From the NCBI GenBank assembly GCA_002049455.2, contig KV918948.1, positions 62,001-126,000 of the forward strand: a DNA stretch of 64,000 bases, written 5' to 3'. This DNA comes from Porphyra umbilicalis (taxonomy: Eukaryota > Rhodophyta > Bangiophyceae > Bangiales > Bangiaceae). The notes under the pieces were generated by a model that searched no databases, was not told where the DNA came from, and saw nothing but the letters and a program-made list of their open reading frames with translations. Of the stretch, positions 54,947-64,000 are shown one piece after another; the stretch's first letter is position 1, and the number at the start of each line of letters is the position of its first letter. The position numbers were made by a program, and so were the translations under genes.

Positions 54947-56150
54947 GGACGAGCCGGGAAGACCACACCCCAGCCTTGCTGCGCCGTCGCCGGTGTGCTC
55001 GTGACCGTCTGCGGCGCAGCTCTCCTTGGACCAGCGATTGCTGGCGCATGGCCTGCTTCTCTCAGCTTCAGACCGAGACGGTTGGACTGGCGGGTGGGGG
55101 TATCACCTTCGTGTCTGGGAGCTTGATCGATTGTTCTCTAGTGTACTGGTGGGCTCTCGGTGGTGGTGCGTCACCGTGGAGATCTCGTACGGCTCGATGC
55201 GAAGTGCTCCGCTTGGAACTGTATTGTTTTCTCTTGTCTTCTGTTGTTTTTTTTTGGGATACGGTTTTCGCGGTCTGTTCGCGTCCCGGCCTCGCGCTGC
55301 TGTTGTTGCCGTCTACTCTTCCTTGACGGTGTGCGCGTTGCTGAGGTGGTGTTCCTTGTCCCTTGGGGTGCTCGTTTCTAGCTGGATGGGATGAAGACGT
55401 CACCGCCTGCACCAGAGGTGGTCGTGTGTGTGTTTGATTCGATCACGATATGTGCCACTGCGAGTGTTGTGTCTGATGTCCTGCCGTTGTAGCTCGTCTG
55501 TTGATATGACCAGTGATGCCTGGGTCTTCTGCCGTGTTTGGGTAGCCTCGACGAGGTGCCCGACTGTTTTGGGAGCTGCCGGTGTTGCTCTGCTCAGCCA
55601 CAGCGCATTGGCTGGGTAGTTGCGTCACCACATTGTCACCCGTTGTCACGGCCACCCCATGCCCGCCGTGCGTGAACTGACCACACAGCCGGAGAAGATT
55701 TCCACCTGCACGGATCCGCTGGGCCATACAGGACAGCTCGACGGGCGGACGAGATGCATTCCAGCAACGATCGCCGCACCACAACAAAGGCAAAGACATC
55801 ATTCACGTCGGCCGCAACCTACTGGCAGTCGACACTCGCACATACCGCACACGATGCATGCATCCTCCGCAGGGTGTACCGCCCCAGGGCCTACACCCAT
55901 CCAGATGTTGCAACCATGCCAAGCCTACACGTGAGAAGAAGATGAGAAAACACCCCGCCAGTGCCCCTGCACTGGCGGAGTCGAGAGTGCGTTGCCCAAC
56001 ATCCAGCATCCCACGCCACGCCGCCACCACGCCACCAAAATGCATTAACAACCCGGACATCCCCCGACAGCGCTCTCGCCTCGACCCGTCACACGCGTCG
56101 TGGCCGACACCCACCGACCACGCCCCTCAAATCTGCCCGTGTCACCCCCC
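54947..56150. other. Intergenic, no gene recognised
   Basis: It probably includes the 3' ends of the RRM gene (plus) and the Mpv17 gene (minus), which face each other. No coding region supported. Confidence 0.45.
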
Positions 56151-57098
56151 TCACGCGTGCGCCACCGACGACAGCAGCACAGTCCACAGGAGCGCCACCC
56201 CATTCACGTACGGCACCCGCCACACGAGGGGCACAAGCCCAAAGTTGACGGCCTGCGCCGGCACCCACACCGCAATGCTCTTGCGCCACACGTCTCCAAA
56301 GCCACCGCGGACCTTGGCGGTGACGTCGTCCACCCCCCCCCCCTCCATGAGGCCCGTGGCCATCAGGTAGACGCCATTGACCAACGGCGCAAAGAGGCTT
56401 TGGTCCGCCACCACGGACGAGGCAACCGCCGCCCAGCCGCCGCCGGGGAACACCCGCCCGAGCGTCTCATACCATCCGTGCAGCATCGGGCCCGTAAAAA
56501 CAAAGCCGAGGGCGGTGACCGCGGCTGCCCGGCGCGCGTCGAGGCGGAAGGGGGGGCGATACGGGCAGCCGGCGGGGACCGCCGCGAGCGCCCGCCGGTG
56601 GCTGACACCTTGGGCGATCAAGTCGCCCAAGAGGCCGATGAGCGACGTCGAGACGGCTTTGGAGAGGATGGGGCGGCGAGCCAAGTTGTACGTCCAAACG
56701 TGAGCGGCCCAAGCTAGGGGGTCACGGGGACCATCCGGGACGCCGCCGCCGTCGCCGCCGCCGCCGCCGCCACGCCCGCCGCTTCCTCTCCCACCACCTC
56801 CGGCGCCCCCCCGACCCTCATCATCGTCATCGTCATCGTCCTCGTAGGGGTTGAACGCTGGCACTTTGTCAAACGCCAGCGCGCCCGAGGCGGCGGCTGG
56901 CGCCGCCGACTGGGCGGCGGCCACCGCCGCGCGGCGCTGCCAGAGGGCGCCCGACCCGACGCCCCCGCCTGGGCCGGTCAGGGAACACCGCGGGGAGAGG
57001 AGGGGAGCAACCAGGGGGGTACCCCGTAGACGACTGGAGAGCGACCGCGGTCGGCGGCCACCAACAGTGGCCACCGGCAGGCCGACAAAGGCGGCCAT
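56151..57098 (-). CDS. Mpv17/PMP22 family membrane protein with plastid-type N-terminus
   Basis: The ATG at 57098 gives 315 residues. The N-terminal 60 residues are Arg/Ser/Ala-rich (MAAFVGLPVATVGGRRPRSL), fitting a plastid or mitochondrial transit peptide. A low-complexity linker with a run of seven Asp and a Gly tract follows. The family domain covers about residues 125-315: WTYNLARRPILSKAVSTSLI, GLLGDLIAQGVSHRR, FTGPMLHGWYETLGRVFPGG, VADQSLFAPLVNGVYLM, and the signature VWVPAQAVNFGLVPLVWRVP with YVNGVALLWTVLLS. Family members have four membrane spans and sit in organelle inner membranes, where a channel role is proposed. Intact, with no introns needed. The next gene (Alba) starts 762 bp away in the opposite direction. 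Confidence 0.9.
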   Translation of the reverse strand: MAAFVGLPVATVGGRRPRSLSSRLRGTPLVAPLLSPRCSLTGPGGGVGSGALWQRRAAVAAAQSAAPAAASGALAFDKVPAFNPYEDDDDDDDEGRGGAGGGGRGSGGRGGGGGGDGGGVPDGPRDPLAWAAHVWTYNLARRPILSKAVSTSLIGLLGDLIAQGVSHRRALAAVPAGCPYRPPFRLDARRAAAVTALGFVFTGPMLHGWYETLGRVFPGGGWAAVASSVVADQSLFAPLVNGVYLMATGLMEGGGVDDVTAKVRGGFGDVWRKSIAVWVPAQAVNFGLVPLVWRVPYVNGVALLWTVLLSSVAHA

Positions 57099-57859
57099 GG
57101 CAACCGAGGGAGTGTGGGGGGATGCAGCCGGCAGCAAAGAGGGGGGCGGCGAAGGGAAGCGGAGTGGTTGCCAATGCCTCGAGGCGGCACCGTGCAGGAA
57201 ACTCCAAAGCGGATGGCGGTGATCAGGAGCCCGCCGACGATCGACAGTGACCGCTCTCGTTGGCTCTCGCCGTTTGCTGCTGGGGAGTGGTCGAGAACAG
57301 TGGCACACGCAGTGTCAGAGAGCCCCGCTTCGATGACGCACTCGAGGGTCGGCGTGAGGAGCGTTGAGGCGGAGATGTCTTTTGGGACAACATGGTCAAC
57401 TCCAGCAAGCTTACCCCCGAGAAACGTACTTGAAACGTGTTAGTCTGCAAAGATCACGTCGACTAGACCGGTCAAGAGAGTTTTTGCCGGATCGTTCGGA
57501 GTGGAGGCTGGTTGGGGCGCTGTGTCTGCAACGTGGCGTCGGCCACTCCACGTGGCCTACTGTCCACCGCGCCCACGGAGCGCCGCGCCGTGGCCTGACA
57601 GTCTGAGCAACTCACACGGGCGCTGTCGACGAGACACCCCCCCGCTGAGCGAGCATAACCGCTGCCATCCGACGACGCTTCCGCCTGCCCGCGCCAGGGC
57701 TTTTTGCTACAGGGTGTGGTGGTGGCTGCTCACGCCGCGCTCTTTCTTGTTGCGTCTCCATCGCCGAGCGCTTGGGGTAAGGCACCGCCAGCTCCCAGCC
57801 AGCGGCGGACCGTGCCGCCTTTTTTGCCTGTAGATCGAAGGTGCTGGTCGCCAGACACC
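57099..57859. other. Divergent intergenic region between Mpv17 and Alba genes
   Basis: It should hold both promoters. I see no clear TATA box and no other gene. Confidence 0.45.
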
Positions 57860-59647
57860 ATGGAGAAGTATCGCCAGCTGTCGTCGGGGGGCTTGGATGA
57901 GGGACAGGTTGCCGCAGCGCTGGATGCGGTCGGCGCTGGCAGCCCAGGAATGGGCAAGCTGATCAAGGTGTGGCACGGCATGAGCTTGACGGAGGGTGTG
58001 GCGCTGGTGACGGCGGAGCTGGTACGTTGGTGGCGCACGTTTGCAGGGCTTTCTTTGTGACTAGATGGGTTTCGGGTGGTTGCGGCTTGGCTGAATGTCT
58101 CTGTGCTGGTCTGGTTTCTGACGCGCTTTGTGATTTCCTGAGGCTGATGTCGTCGTTGGGTCTTTGGTGTGCCATGCTCTTTGATTGCAATGGACAGGAG
58201 GCGTCGCGAACAGGCACTGTGACGCTCGTTGCGCACACGGCCCAGATTGTCAAGGCTGTGACCATCGTGCAGGCACTCCTGCACCGCCCACCCGTTACGG
58301 CCGCTGCACCAGCCGAGGCGCTTGAGGTTGAGGAGGATACCACAAAGGCTCCTGCCGCGGCGGAAGAACCCCCCGCTAGCCCGCCTGCCGCTACGGAAGA
58401 CAAGCCCCCATTGGCGTGCGTCACGGTCCCTGCGACTCTCAACCTGACGTCGACGTACACCCCCCGGGACGCGGACGAGGGCCTTGACGACATCCAGGTG
58501 GTCCATGCTTCCGTATCAGTGGTGGTCCTCGTTGGCCGCAACCTCAACCCAGAAGCGGTTGGCTATGGCGTCGCGGGCGGCGGGGTGCCGATTGGGGAGG
58601 AAATGCTGCTGGCGATGGACGGGGAGGCGCGGCCGCCGCGTGGTCGGGGGCGCGGCGTGGACGGCGCCCGGGGCGGCCGCGGTGGCCGGGGGGGCGGCCG
58701 TGGTCGTGGCGGCGGGCGACACGCGCGTGGCCGCGGCGCGGCGGCCGCGGCTGTCGGCGCCGACGGGGAGGCGGCGGTCGCTGCCGTCGACGACGCGCCG
58801 GCGGCCGGCGACGACGCGCCGCCCGTCGACGGGGATGCACGCACGCCGCGCGGGCGCGGGCGCGGACGCGGGCGCGGCGGCACCGCGGGCGCGCGCAAGG
58901 CCGTCCGCGCGGCGGCGGCCGCCGCCGCGGCCGCCACCGGCGAGGACGCCCCCGCCGACGCTCCCGGCGCGGGCGGCGGCGACGCTGTCGACGGCGTGCC
59001 GGCGGCTGGGGTCGATGGCGACGCGCCGCGTGGCGGCGGCAGGGGAGGGCGTGGTCGCGGCCGCGGCCGCGGCGGCGGCGTTGGCCGCCGCGGCGGGCGC
59101 GCCGGTGCCCGCGCGGCTCCCGCCGACGGGGACGGCGCCAATGGCGGGGAGGCGGCCGGCGGGCCGCCGCCCGAGGCGGAGGCCGATGCGCCCGACGGCG
59201 GGGGCGACGAGGCGGCGGCAGCGGCGGCGTCGGCGGCGGGCCGCGGCCGCGGCCGCCGTCGCCGGGGCACGGGCGGGCGGCGGGGTGGGTCTGTTGCGGG
59301 CGCCGCCGCCGACGGCGGTGCCGACGGCGGCGGCGAGGCGCCCGCGGGCGCCGTCGACGGGGCGGCGGACGGAGGCGCCACCGACGGTGGTGGGGAGGCG
59401 GCCGACGCCGTGTCGGGCGGCGAAGCGGGTCGTGGGCGCGGCGGCCGCTCCCGCCGCCGCGGGGTGGGCGGCCGCGGGCGGGGCAGGGGGGGGCGTGGCG
59501 GCGCCCACGGGGGGGCACCGACGGCGCCCATGGCGGCGACGGCGGGCCACCTGCGGCGGCCGCGTCGGCGGCGCCCGCACCGGCCGCGCCGCCGGCGGTG
59601 GCGGCGCCCGCGCCGGCGGCCGCACCAGCCCCGTCCACGACGGCCTA
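57860..59647 (+). CDS. Alba-domain protein with long RGG-rich tail, one intron
   Basis: Exon 1 is 57860-58021 (54 codons). The intron runs from GTACGT at 58022 to CAG at 58197, phase 0, and exon 2 starts at 58198. The N-terminus, MEKYRQL, and the joined region match plant-type Alba domains: LIKVWHGMSLTEGVALVTAE, then TVTLVAHTAQIVKAVTIVQA (family form: KAMGRAINKTVTIVE), then STYTPRDADEGLDDIQVVHA with SVSVVVLVGRN. About 50 Ala/Pro/Glu-rich residues interrupt the domain. Exon 2 then encodes some 330 residues of RGG/RGRG repeats mixed with Ala/Asp. The end is uncertain: after a G run at about 59486-59493 one frame keeps the Ala/Pro composition and stops at 59647, while the other turns Arg/Pro-rich and stops at 59793. 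Alba-RGG proteins bind RNA and DNA-RNA hybrids. Confidence 0.75.
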
Positions 59648-60122
59648 GGCCCCGGCCGCCAGCCTCCCTTCTGTGCCCCTGTCAGTTTTGTTTTACGGGG
59701 GCACGCCTGCCCTCCATTGTGTTGTCGTGGGCCGTGCGCGTTGGGCGACGCGCGTCCCGTGCTCTTGTTGCTGATATGTGCTTCTTGTCCTGAGGGTTTC
59801 TCAGACTGTAGGGCCACAGCGGGTACTGGGCAAAAAAAAAAAAAAGAAAAACGAAAAAAGCGCGACTGCTTAGTTGGAGCGCGCCACTCATCGCCTTTGC
59901 CACGCACCCCCCAAGTCCCCGTCCACTGGCCAGTGCCCCCGAGGAACCCCCCGTCCCTCGTCAACACCCTCGCCCGCGGTCGCGGCGACCGCCACCCCGC
60001 AATGCAGCGTCCACCGGCGCCCACACGCACGCCCCCTCCCGTCCTTTGACAACGTCTGGCGCGCTCCTCCCCCTGCACCGACGCTCTCGGGCGGCGCCAC
60101 CCCCCACCGCCCGCCCCCCACG
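59648..60122. other. 3' region with A-rich tract
   Basis: It lies between the convergent Alba and DnaJ-like genes. An A13 run and following A-rich stretch lie at about 59830-59858. No gene. Confidence 0.5.
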
Positions 60123-60677
60123 TCACACGCACATGTAACAGCGGCCGCCACACACGACACACCGCACCTTGCCGTGGCCGACGCAGGTGCCGCAAAACGA
60201 CACATACTCGCTGCCGGCCATTGGCACCTTGCCCTCCCCGGCACACGGTACACACGGGGTGAAGCCCGTGTTGCCACACGCGTCGCACGACGCCCACGTT
60301 TCATTGTCGGGCACCTCGTCCGCCGCCGCAGACGCTTCGCCAGCGTCCACGTCAGCCGCCGCCGCGGCGCCGGCTTCGAGTTGGCCGACCAAGTCGGCGA
60401 GGCCGGCCACAAAGTTGGCGTCGCCGAGCGTGAGTGGCGGCGGGCGCTGTCCACCGCCGCCGCCAACGCCGCCGCCGCCGCCGCCGCCGCCGTCGCGGGC
60501 AGCGCGTCCGTCGGGCGGGTCACCGGCAGCAAGGGATTCGCCGGCGGCGCCACCGCTGGCCAACACGCGTGGCCGGCCGGTGGGGCGTGCGGCGCGCCGA
60601 GACGGCCGCCGACGGTGGGGCGTGGGGGCGGGCGGGCGGCGGGCCAAGACGCCCGGTGCGGCGGGGACAAACGCCAT
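60123..60677 (-). CDS. DnaJ-type (CxxCxGxG) zinc-finger protein, plastid-type N-terminus
   Basis: The ATG at 60677 gives 184 residues. The first 50 (MAFVPAAPGVLARRPPAPTP and an Arg-rich stretch) look like a plastid transit peptide. A Gly tract and an acidic Ala-rich helix (LGDANFVAGLADLVGQLEAG) follow. The last 55 residues hold four CxxC units: CDACGNTGF, CVPCAGEGK, CGTCVGHGK and CVVCGGRCYMCV. There is no J domain. This layout is like plastid BSD2- or PSA2-type assembly chaperones, which help Rubisco or photosystem assembly, but I cannot say which client applies. It is intact and ends just after the last Cys, as in that group. Confidence 0.8.
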   Translation of the reverse strand: MAFVPAAPGVLARRPPAPTPHRRRPSRRAARPTGRPRVLASGGAAGESLAAGDPPDGRAARDGGGGGGGGVGGGGGQRPPPLTLGDANFVAGLADLVGQLEAGAAAAADVDAGEASAAADEVPDNETWASCDACGNTGFTPCVPCAGEGKVPMAGSEYVSFCGTCVGHGKVRCVVCGGRCYMCV

Positions 60678-61394
60678 GGCGACAGCGGTACAAAGCGACA
60701 GAGTGGACAGATACTGCAAGTTGGGGAGAGAGGAACTGACCTCGAGGGGTGGGGGGAGGGGCAGGGGAAGGAGCAGGATCTCGGGTGGACCACGGACCGG
60801 CCTGGCGTGGCGCGCGGCGGCAGCGTGGCCCAGGCGCAAGGGAACGGGCGGCGGTTGGCGGGGGAGGTCGACCTCGGAACGGGTGTTTTAGCCCCCCCCT
60901 TTGGCGGCGCGCCATTGATCCCCCACTCGAGCTCTGTCCAGGAGCGTGCGCCGTGTTCACGGTCGTCTCATCACGGTCCTTGCGGAGACAGGGCGAGTGG
61001 TCGGCGGCAAAAGTCACGTCTGCTTACCTGCCACGATGGGTCGACCACGCAGGGTTGGCAAAAAGTGAGGTTGTTGGCGGCTGGCAGTCGGACGGGCAAA
61101 TTCACGAGGGGGCACAGTCCAACCAGCCGGTTGGACCGCGGCAGGACAAAGCCCCAATGCAAGAGAAAGCACGTGCAACGCCGAGAGGCACAGGGGCAGC
61201 GGACCATCGTTGGATGGTCGCCCTTTGTACAGAGTATTTCCAATGAGAGCGAGCAAAGCGAAGGCAGTACACAAGGCAGCACGCAAACGCACCCTCTTTG
61301 CCATCGGTCCGCCCGGCCCACCACGCAAAGCGCCAGGGGACAACACCCCAGGACGCACGTATGTCGTGCATTGCCTGGCGCCAGGCCACCCCCC
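60678..61394. other. Intergenic, no gene recognised
   Basis: It contains the promoter of the DnaJ-like gene and the 3' end of the TRIC gene. No further feature seen. Confidence 0.5.
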
Positions 61395-62450
61395 TCACTT
61401 GGTCTTCTTGGTGCCCGACGACGCGGCCGACTGCGGTGCCCCCTTTTTTGGCACGCGCAGCTTGGCGGTGTTGGCCTTGCCGCCGCTGACCACCGACGCC
61501 GTCGATGCGGTGATGGTGCTGCCGACGGCACTCCCCGGCCGCGGCTTGGCGCCATCCCCCGGCCGCCCACGCGGCGGCAGCGTGACCGGCGGGGCAGCCG
61601 CCGCGCCCGTCGGCAGCCGCAACACCGACGAGAGCACCACCTCCACCGGCCGCAGCGGGTTAAACGTGGCCCCATACAGCGTGCACAGCACCGCGTGCGC
61701 GCACAAGCCGGCCGACACAAAGAGGCACACCTCGTCCTTGGTCCACGGCAGCACCTTGACGCCGACGCGGGCGGCGACGAGCCCCGTCGGGTCCGTGCCG
61801 ACATAGTAGAGGAAGGCCGACAGGAAGGCGGCCTTGAAAGGCCAGCCGGGAGCCGACAGCTCCGACACGCTGCCCCGCCCGTACATGTTGATCCGCTCCA
61901 AGGACGTGAAGAGGGAGCCGCCGCAGCCGCTCAAGCCGCCGAGCACGACGATGCCCGCCCACGCGTCGGGGAACACGTCGACCATCCCGTCGACGGCGCC
62001 AAAGATGGACCGCACCTTGGCGGCGGTGGCAAAGTAGACGAGCACCGCCGACACGATGCGGAGGCGCAGCAGCGCGCGGAAGGGGGTGACGACATTGACG
62101 AGGTACCACGCGAGCGCCTGCATCGGCATCATGAGGTTGGCGGTCGTGGTGAAGAGCGGGGCGGGGCGGCCCGACAGCACCGCCGCCATGGTGCTGCCCC
62201 CAAACGCGGCAAACAGGGTCAGCACGTAGGACTTGAGCCAGTGCTGCCGCCCCGCCGTGAGCGCGTGCGTGCGCTCCGCGGCGTAGAGGCAGTGGGCAAA
62301 GAGGAGGTAGGGGAAGACGGGCAGGTCGAGCGCAATGTGGCGCGCCCACCCGTGGAGCTCCGCGTAGCCCGTGTAGGAGGGGATGTCGAGCGCCTTGGCC
62401 GCCGCGAGCGCCCGCGCCAGCGTCGCCGCCACGTCGGCGGTCGTTGCCAT
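61395..62450 (-). CDS. TRIC-like trimeric intracellular cation channel
   Basis: The ATG at 62450 (MATTADVAATLARALAAAKA) gives 351 residues; the frame is open further upstream but without a better start. The middle matches the TRIC family closely in order and spacing: LPVFPYLLFAHCLYAAERTH, LKSYVLTLFAAFGGSTMAAV (family form: FGGxxLxxxML), APLFTTTANLMMPMQALAWY, then AWAGIVVLGGLSGCGGSLF with TSLERI (family form: GxGGSxxxxFE), and GWPFKAAFLSAFLYYVGTD. The C-terminal tail is Lys/Ser-rich (PKKGAPQSAASSGTKKTK), as in animal TRICs. About seven membrane spans are expected. TRIC channels carry K+ counter-current for Ca2+ release in the animal ER; here the membrane is unknown. Intact and intronless. Confidence 0.82.
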   Translation of the reverse strand: MATTADVAATLARALAAAKALDIPSYTGYAELHGWARHIALDLPVFPYLLFAHCLYAAERTHALTAGRQHWLKSYVLTLFAAFGGSTMAAVLSGRPAPLFTTTANLMMPMQALAWYLVNVVTPFRALLRLRIVSAVLVYFATAAKVRSIFGAVDGMVDVFPDAWAGIVVLGGLSGCGGSLFTSLERINMYGRGSVSELSAPGWPFKAAFLSAFLYYVGTDPTGLVAARVGVKVLPWTKDEVCLFVSAGLCAHAVLCTLYGATFNPLRPVEVVLSSVLRLPTGAAAAPPVTLPPRGRPGDGAKPRPGSAVGSTITASTASVVSGGKANTAKLRVPKKGAPQSAASSGTKKTK

Positions 62451-63051
62451 GATCGGCGCGACGCGGGGCGCACGGACCGCACGCCGGGGGCGCGGGGGCG
62501 GAGCCGGTGGCAACGCAAACGCCGCTTGCCACGCGCGTGGCGCCGTCCGCCTGCTGCCAACGCACAGCGGGAATGAACACGGGCTCTGTGCGGGACACAC
62601 GGCGCCGCCGAGCAATGCGACGAGACGAGTGCGACGTGATCGATATGAGGGGCGGCGGCACCAGAGACACGTCGGCAGTGGCAGCAGCAAGAGCGCGAGC
62701 CATCGTGAGTCCCGACCAGTCAAAAGTGGACCCTCGGCGACGACGTGACACTTGATCCGGCACGGGGCCGTAACGTTTCCAATCGGGCGGTGTGGAGGCG
62801 CCGCCGATCTCTTGCGTGGCGCCAGCTCGAGCTGGCAGACCAGAGACAGGCGCGCTCATGCGTCTGGTCTGTCCCTCTGGGCGGCCAACGCGCCACGCGC
62901 CTGTCATTCTCTCTCTTTTTTTGGGGCTGCGCGACGGAGAAAAATAAACACAAACGCTCCAGTGGTCATCACAGCACCCTTCCCTACCAACGCCTTCACC
63001 ACACGCGTGCCACACGTGGGCGAGGCCGTCGCTGCTGCCCCCCCCCCCCCC
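62451..63051. other. Intergenic, no gene recognised
   Basis: It contains the TRIC promoter and the 3' end of the phosphoribosyltransferase gene. AAAATAAACA at about 62940 reads plus strand only. No gene. Confidence 0.5.
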
Positions 63052-63998
63052 TCAATGGCTGTAGTACTCCCACGGGTACACCACCCACGCCTCGGTCGTC
63101 TCTGCAAAGTAGTCGGGCCCCCCCCCCCCGCCAACCCCGCCCGCTGCGGCTTGTAGTGCAACACGGCCACGGCCACGTCCGCCGCCCCCGACCGCCCGCA
63201 GCGGCCGGCCACGGAGCGCGCCGTCACCCCCGAATCCCACACGTCGTCCACGACGAGGACGTGGCGGCCGGCGAGCACCTCATCGTCTGGGAAGTGGAGG
63301 AAGCGGGGCCCGTCGAGGCCGTAAAACTTTTGCCCCGCGTCCGTGTAGAGCATCACCGTTGCCGACACGAGCGTGCGCTTGCCGAGGCGCTCGCAGAGGA
63401 GGGTGGCGGGGATCATGCCCCCGCGCGTCACCGCCACGACCACGTCAATGGGGGTGGGCGCCGCCGCCACTTGGGCGGCAACCGCCCCAACGAGGCCGTC
63501 CACGTCTGCCCAGGAGAGGCGCTGGCGGGGCACCGACGCGTCCGCGGGGGGGGGAGGGGGGGGGGGCGCCCGCGCGACGCCGACGCCATCCACGACGTTG
63601 ACGCAGAGGGGGTTGGGGGGGGGGGGGGGGTGCTGGGGGGGGGGGCCCCGCCCACTGGCGTCCGTCGCGTCGCCCGTCGCGCCGCCCGCGGCGCCCCCGT
63701 CGCCGGCGGGCGCCGCGCCGCCACGCGCGGGCGTCGACGGCGCCGCGCCCGCGTCGGCGTGGGCGGCCGCCTCGGGCGGTCCGCCGTCCACGACGCAGGC
63801 GACGGGGGTGGTCGCGCCGGCGGCGGCCGACGCGGCCGCCGCCGCCGCCGCCGCCGCCGTCGCGGCGCCGACAGAGTGGCCACGGGCAGCAGCGGCGCCA
63901 CCGCCGCCGCCGCCGCCCGGCGCCCCCCCCCGCCGTGGGAGCGCCGGCCACCGGCGGGCGGCGATCGTCGGGAGCCCCCCCCGTCGCCCCCGGGGCAC
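63052..63998 (-). CDS. Purine-type phosphoribosyltransferase, 5' end outside window, frame break at a C run
   Basis: The type I PRTase core is clear: RLSWADVDGLVGAVAAQVAA, VVVAVTRGGMIPATLLCERL, and the PRPP-binding motif HVLVVDDVWDSGVTARSV. After HYKPQRAG the frame breaks at the C run 63118-63129 and continues in another frame as PDYFAETTEAWVVYPWEYYS before the stop at 63052. That ending is typical of xanthine/hypoxanthine-guanine-type enzymes (PDYxxxETxxWIVYPWE), which salvage purine bases with PRPP. Before the core is a long Ala/Gly/Pro-rich stretch with G runs and no in-frame ATG, so the start lies beyond the window or is lost to indels. The frame break is probably a homopolymer error. Confidence 0.8.
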
Positions 63999-64000
63999 GG

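Noticed and set aside
1-64000. CRISPR arrays, rRNA genes and prokaryotic operons
   Set aside because: No regularly spaced identical repeats, no rRNA-like sequence and no ribosome-binding-site-led gene strings; introns and LTR elements point to a eukaryote.

Overview
The window is a GC-rich stretch of eukaryotic nuclear DNA. Four things support this: spliced genes with GT-AG introns (RRM gene, Alba gene, probably the first membrane-protein gene), no bacterial-style operons, LTR retrotransposons primed by a tRNA 3' end, and several cut-and-paste DNA transposons. Few introns, very high GC in the genes, Ala/Gly/Pro-rich proteins with poly-G or poly-Asp tracts, and plastid-type N-termini together suggest an alga. 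A bangiophyte red alga (Porphyra-like) is my best guess, but this is inference.

Layout. 1-13 kb: a multi-pass membrane protein (615-1781), a 1.37-kb non-autonomous DNA transposon (3167-4532), a very long low-complexity nuclear-type protein (6869-11159) and a small Ala-rich secreted or membrane protein (11782-12150, minus). 13-18 kb: a 712-bp TA-flanked element and a complete 2.58-kb pogo/Tigger element with a broken transposase (15340-17918). 18-39 kb is a retrotransposon block. Family A (Ty3/Gypsy, 5' LTR 17959-18354) has decayed gag, protease and RT/RNase H and is cut off before integrase at about 23505. Family B (chromodomain Gypsy, 24635-33411) is nearly intact: LTR, tRNA primer site, gag, a textbook -1 frameshift signal, pol with protease/RT/RNase H/integrase, a TAG stop, a chromodomain, an antisense ORF, then a second LTR. 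That second LTR leads directly into a second, truncated B copy (to 35118). A minus-strand protein of unknown function (35917-37685) and another family A LTR (38790-39185) follow. 39-46 kb: an uncharacterised plus-strand ORF, a PIF/Harbinger transposase (41242-42777, minus), a G-rich minisatellite and a second copy of the CTG-flanked transposon (44827-46148). 46-53 kb is gene-poor and holds several small inverted-repeat elements. 53-64 kb is a host gene cluster: a one-RRM RNA-binding protein, an Mpv17/PMP22 membrane protein, an Alba-RGG nucleic-acid-binding protein, a plastid-type DnaJ zinc-finger protein, a TRIC-like cation channel and a purine-type phosphoribosyltransferase that runs off the window end.

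The host genes look independently transcribed. Mpv17 and Alba are divergent, Alba and the DnaJ-like gene are convergent, and DnaJ-like, TRIC and the phosphoribosyltransferase all lie on the minus strand. Several host genes are broken only at homopolymer runs, so I suspect sequencing or assembly indels there more than real pseudogenes.
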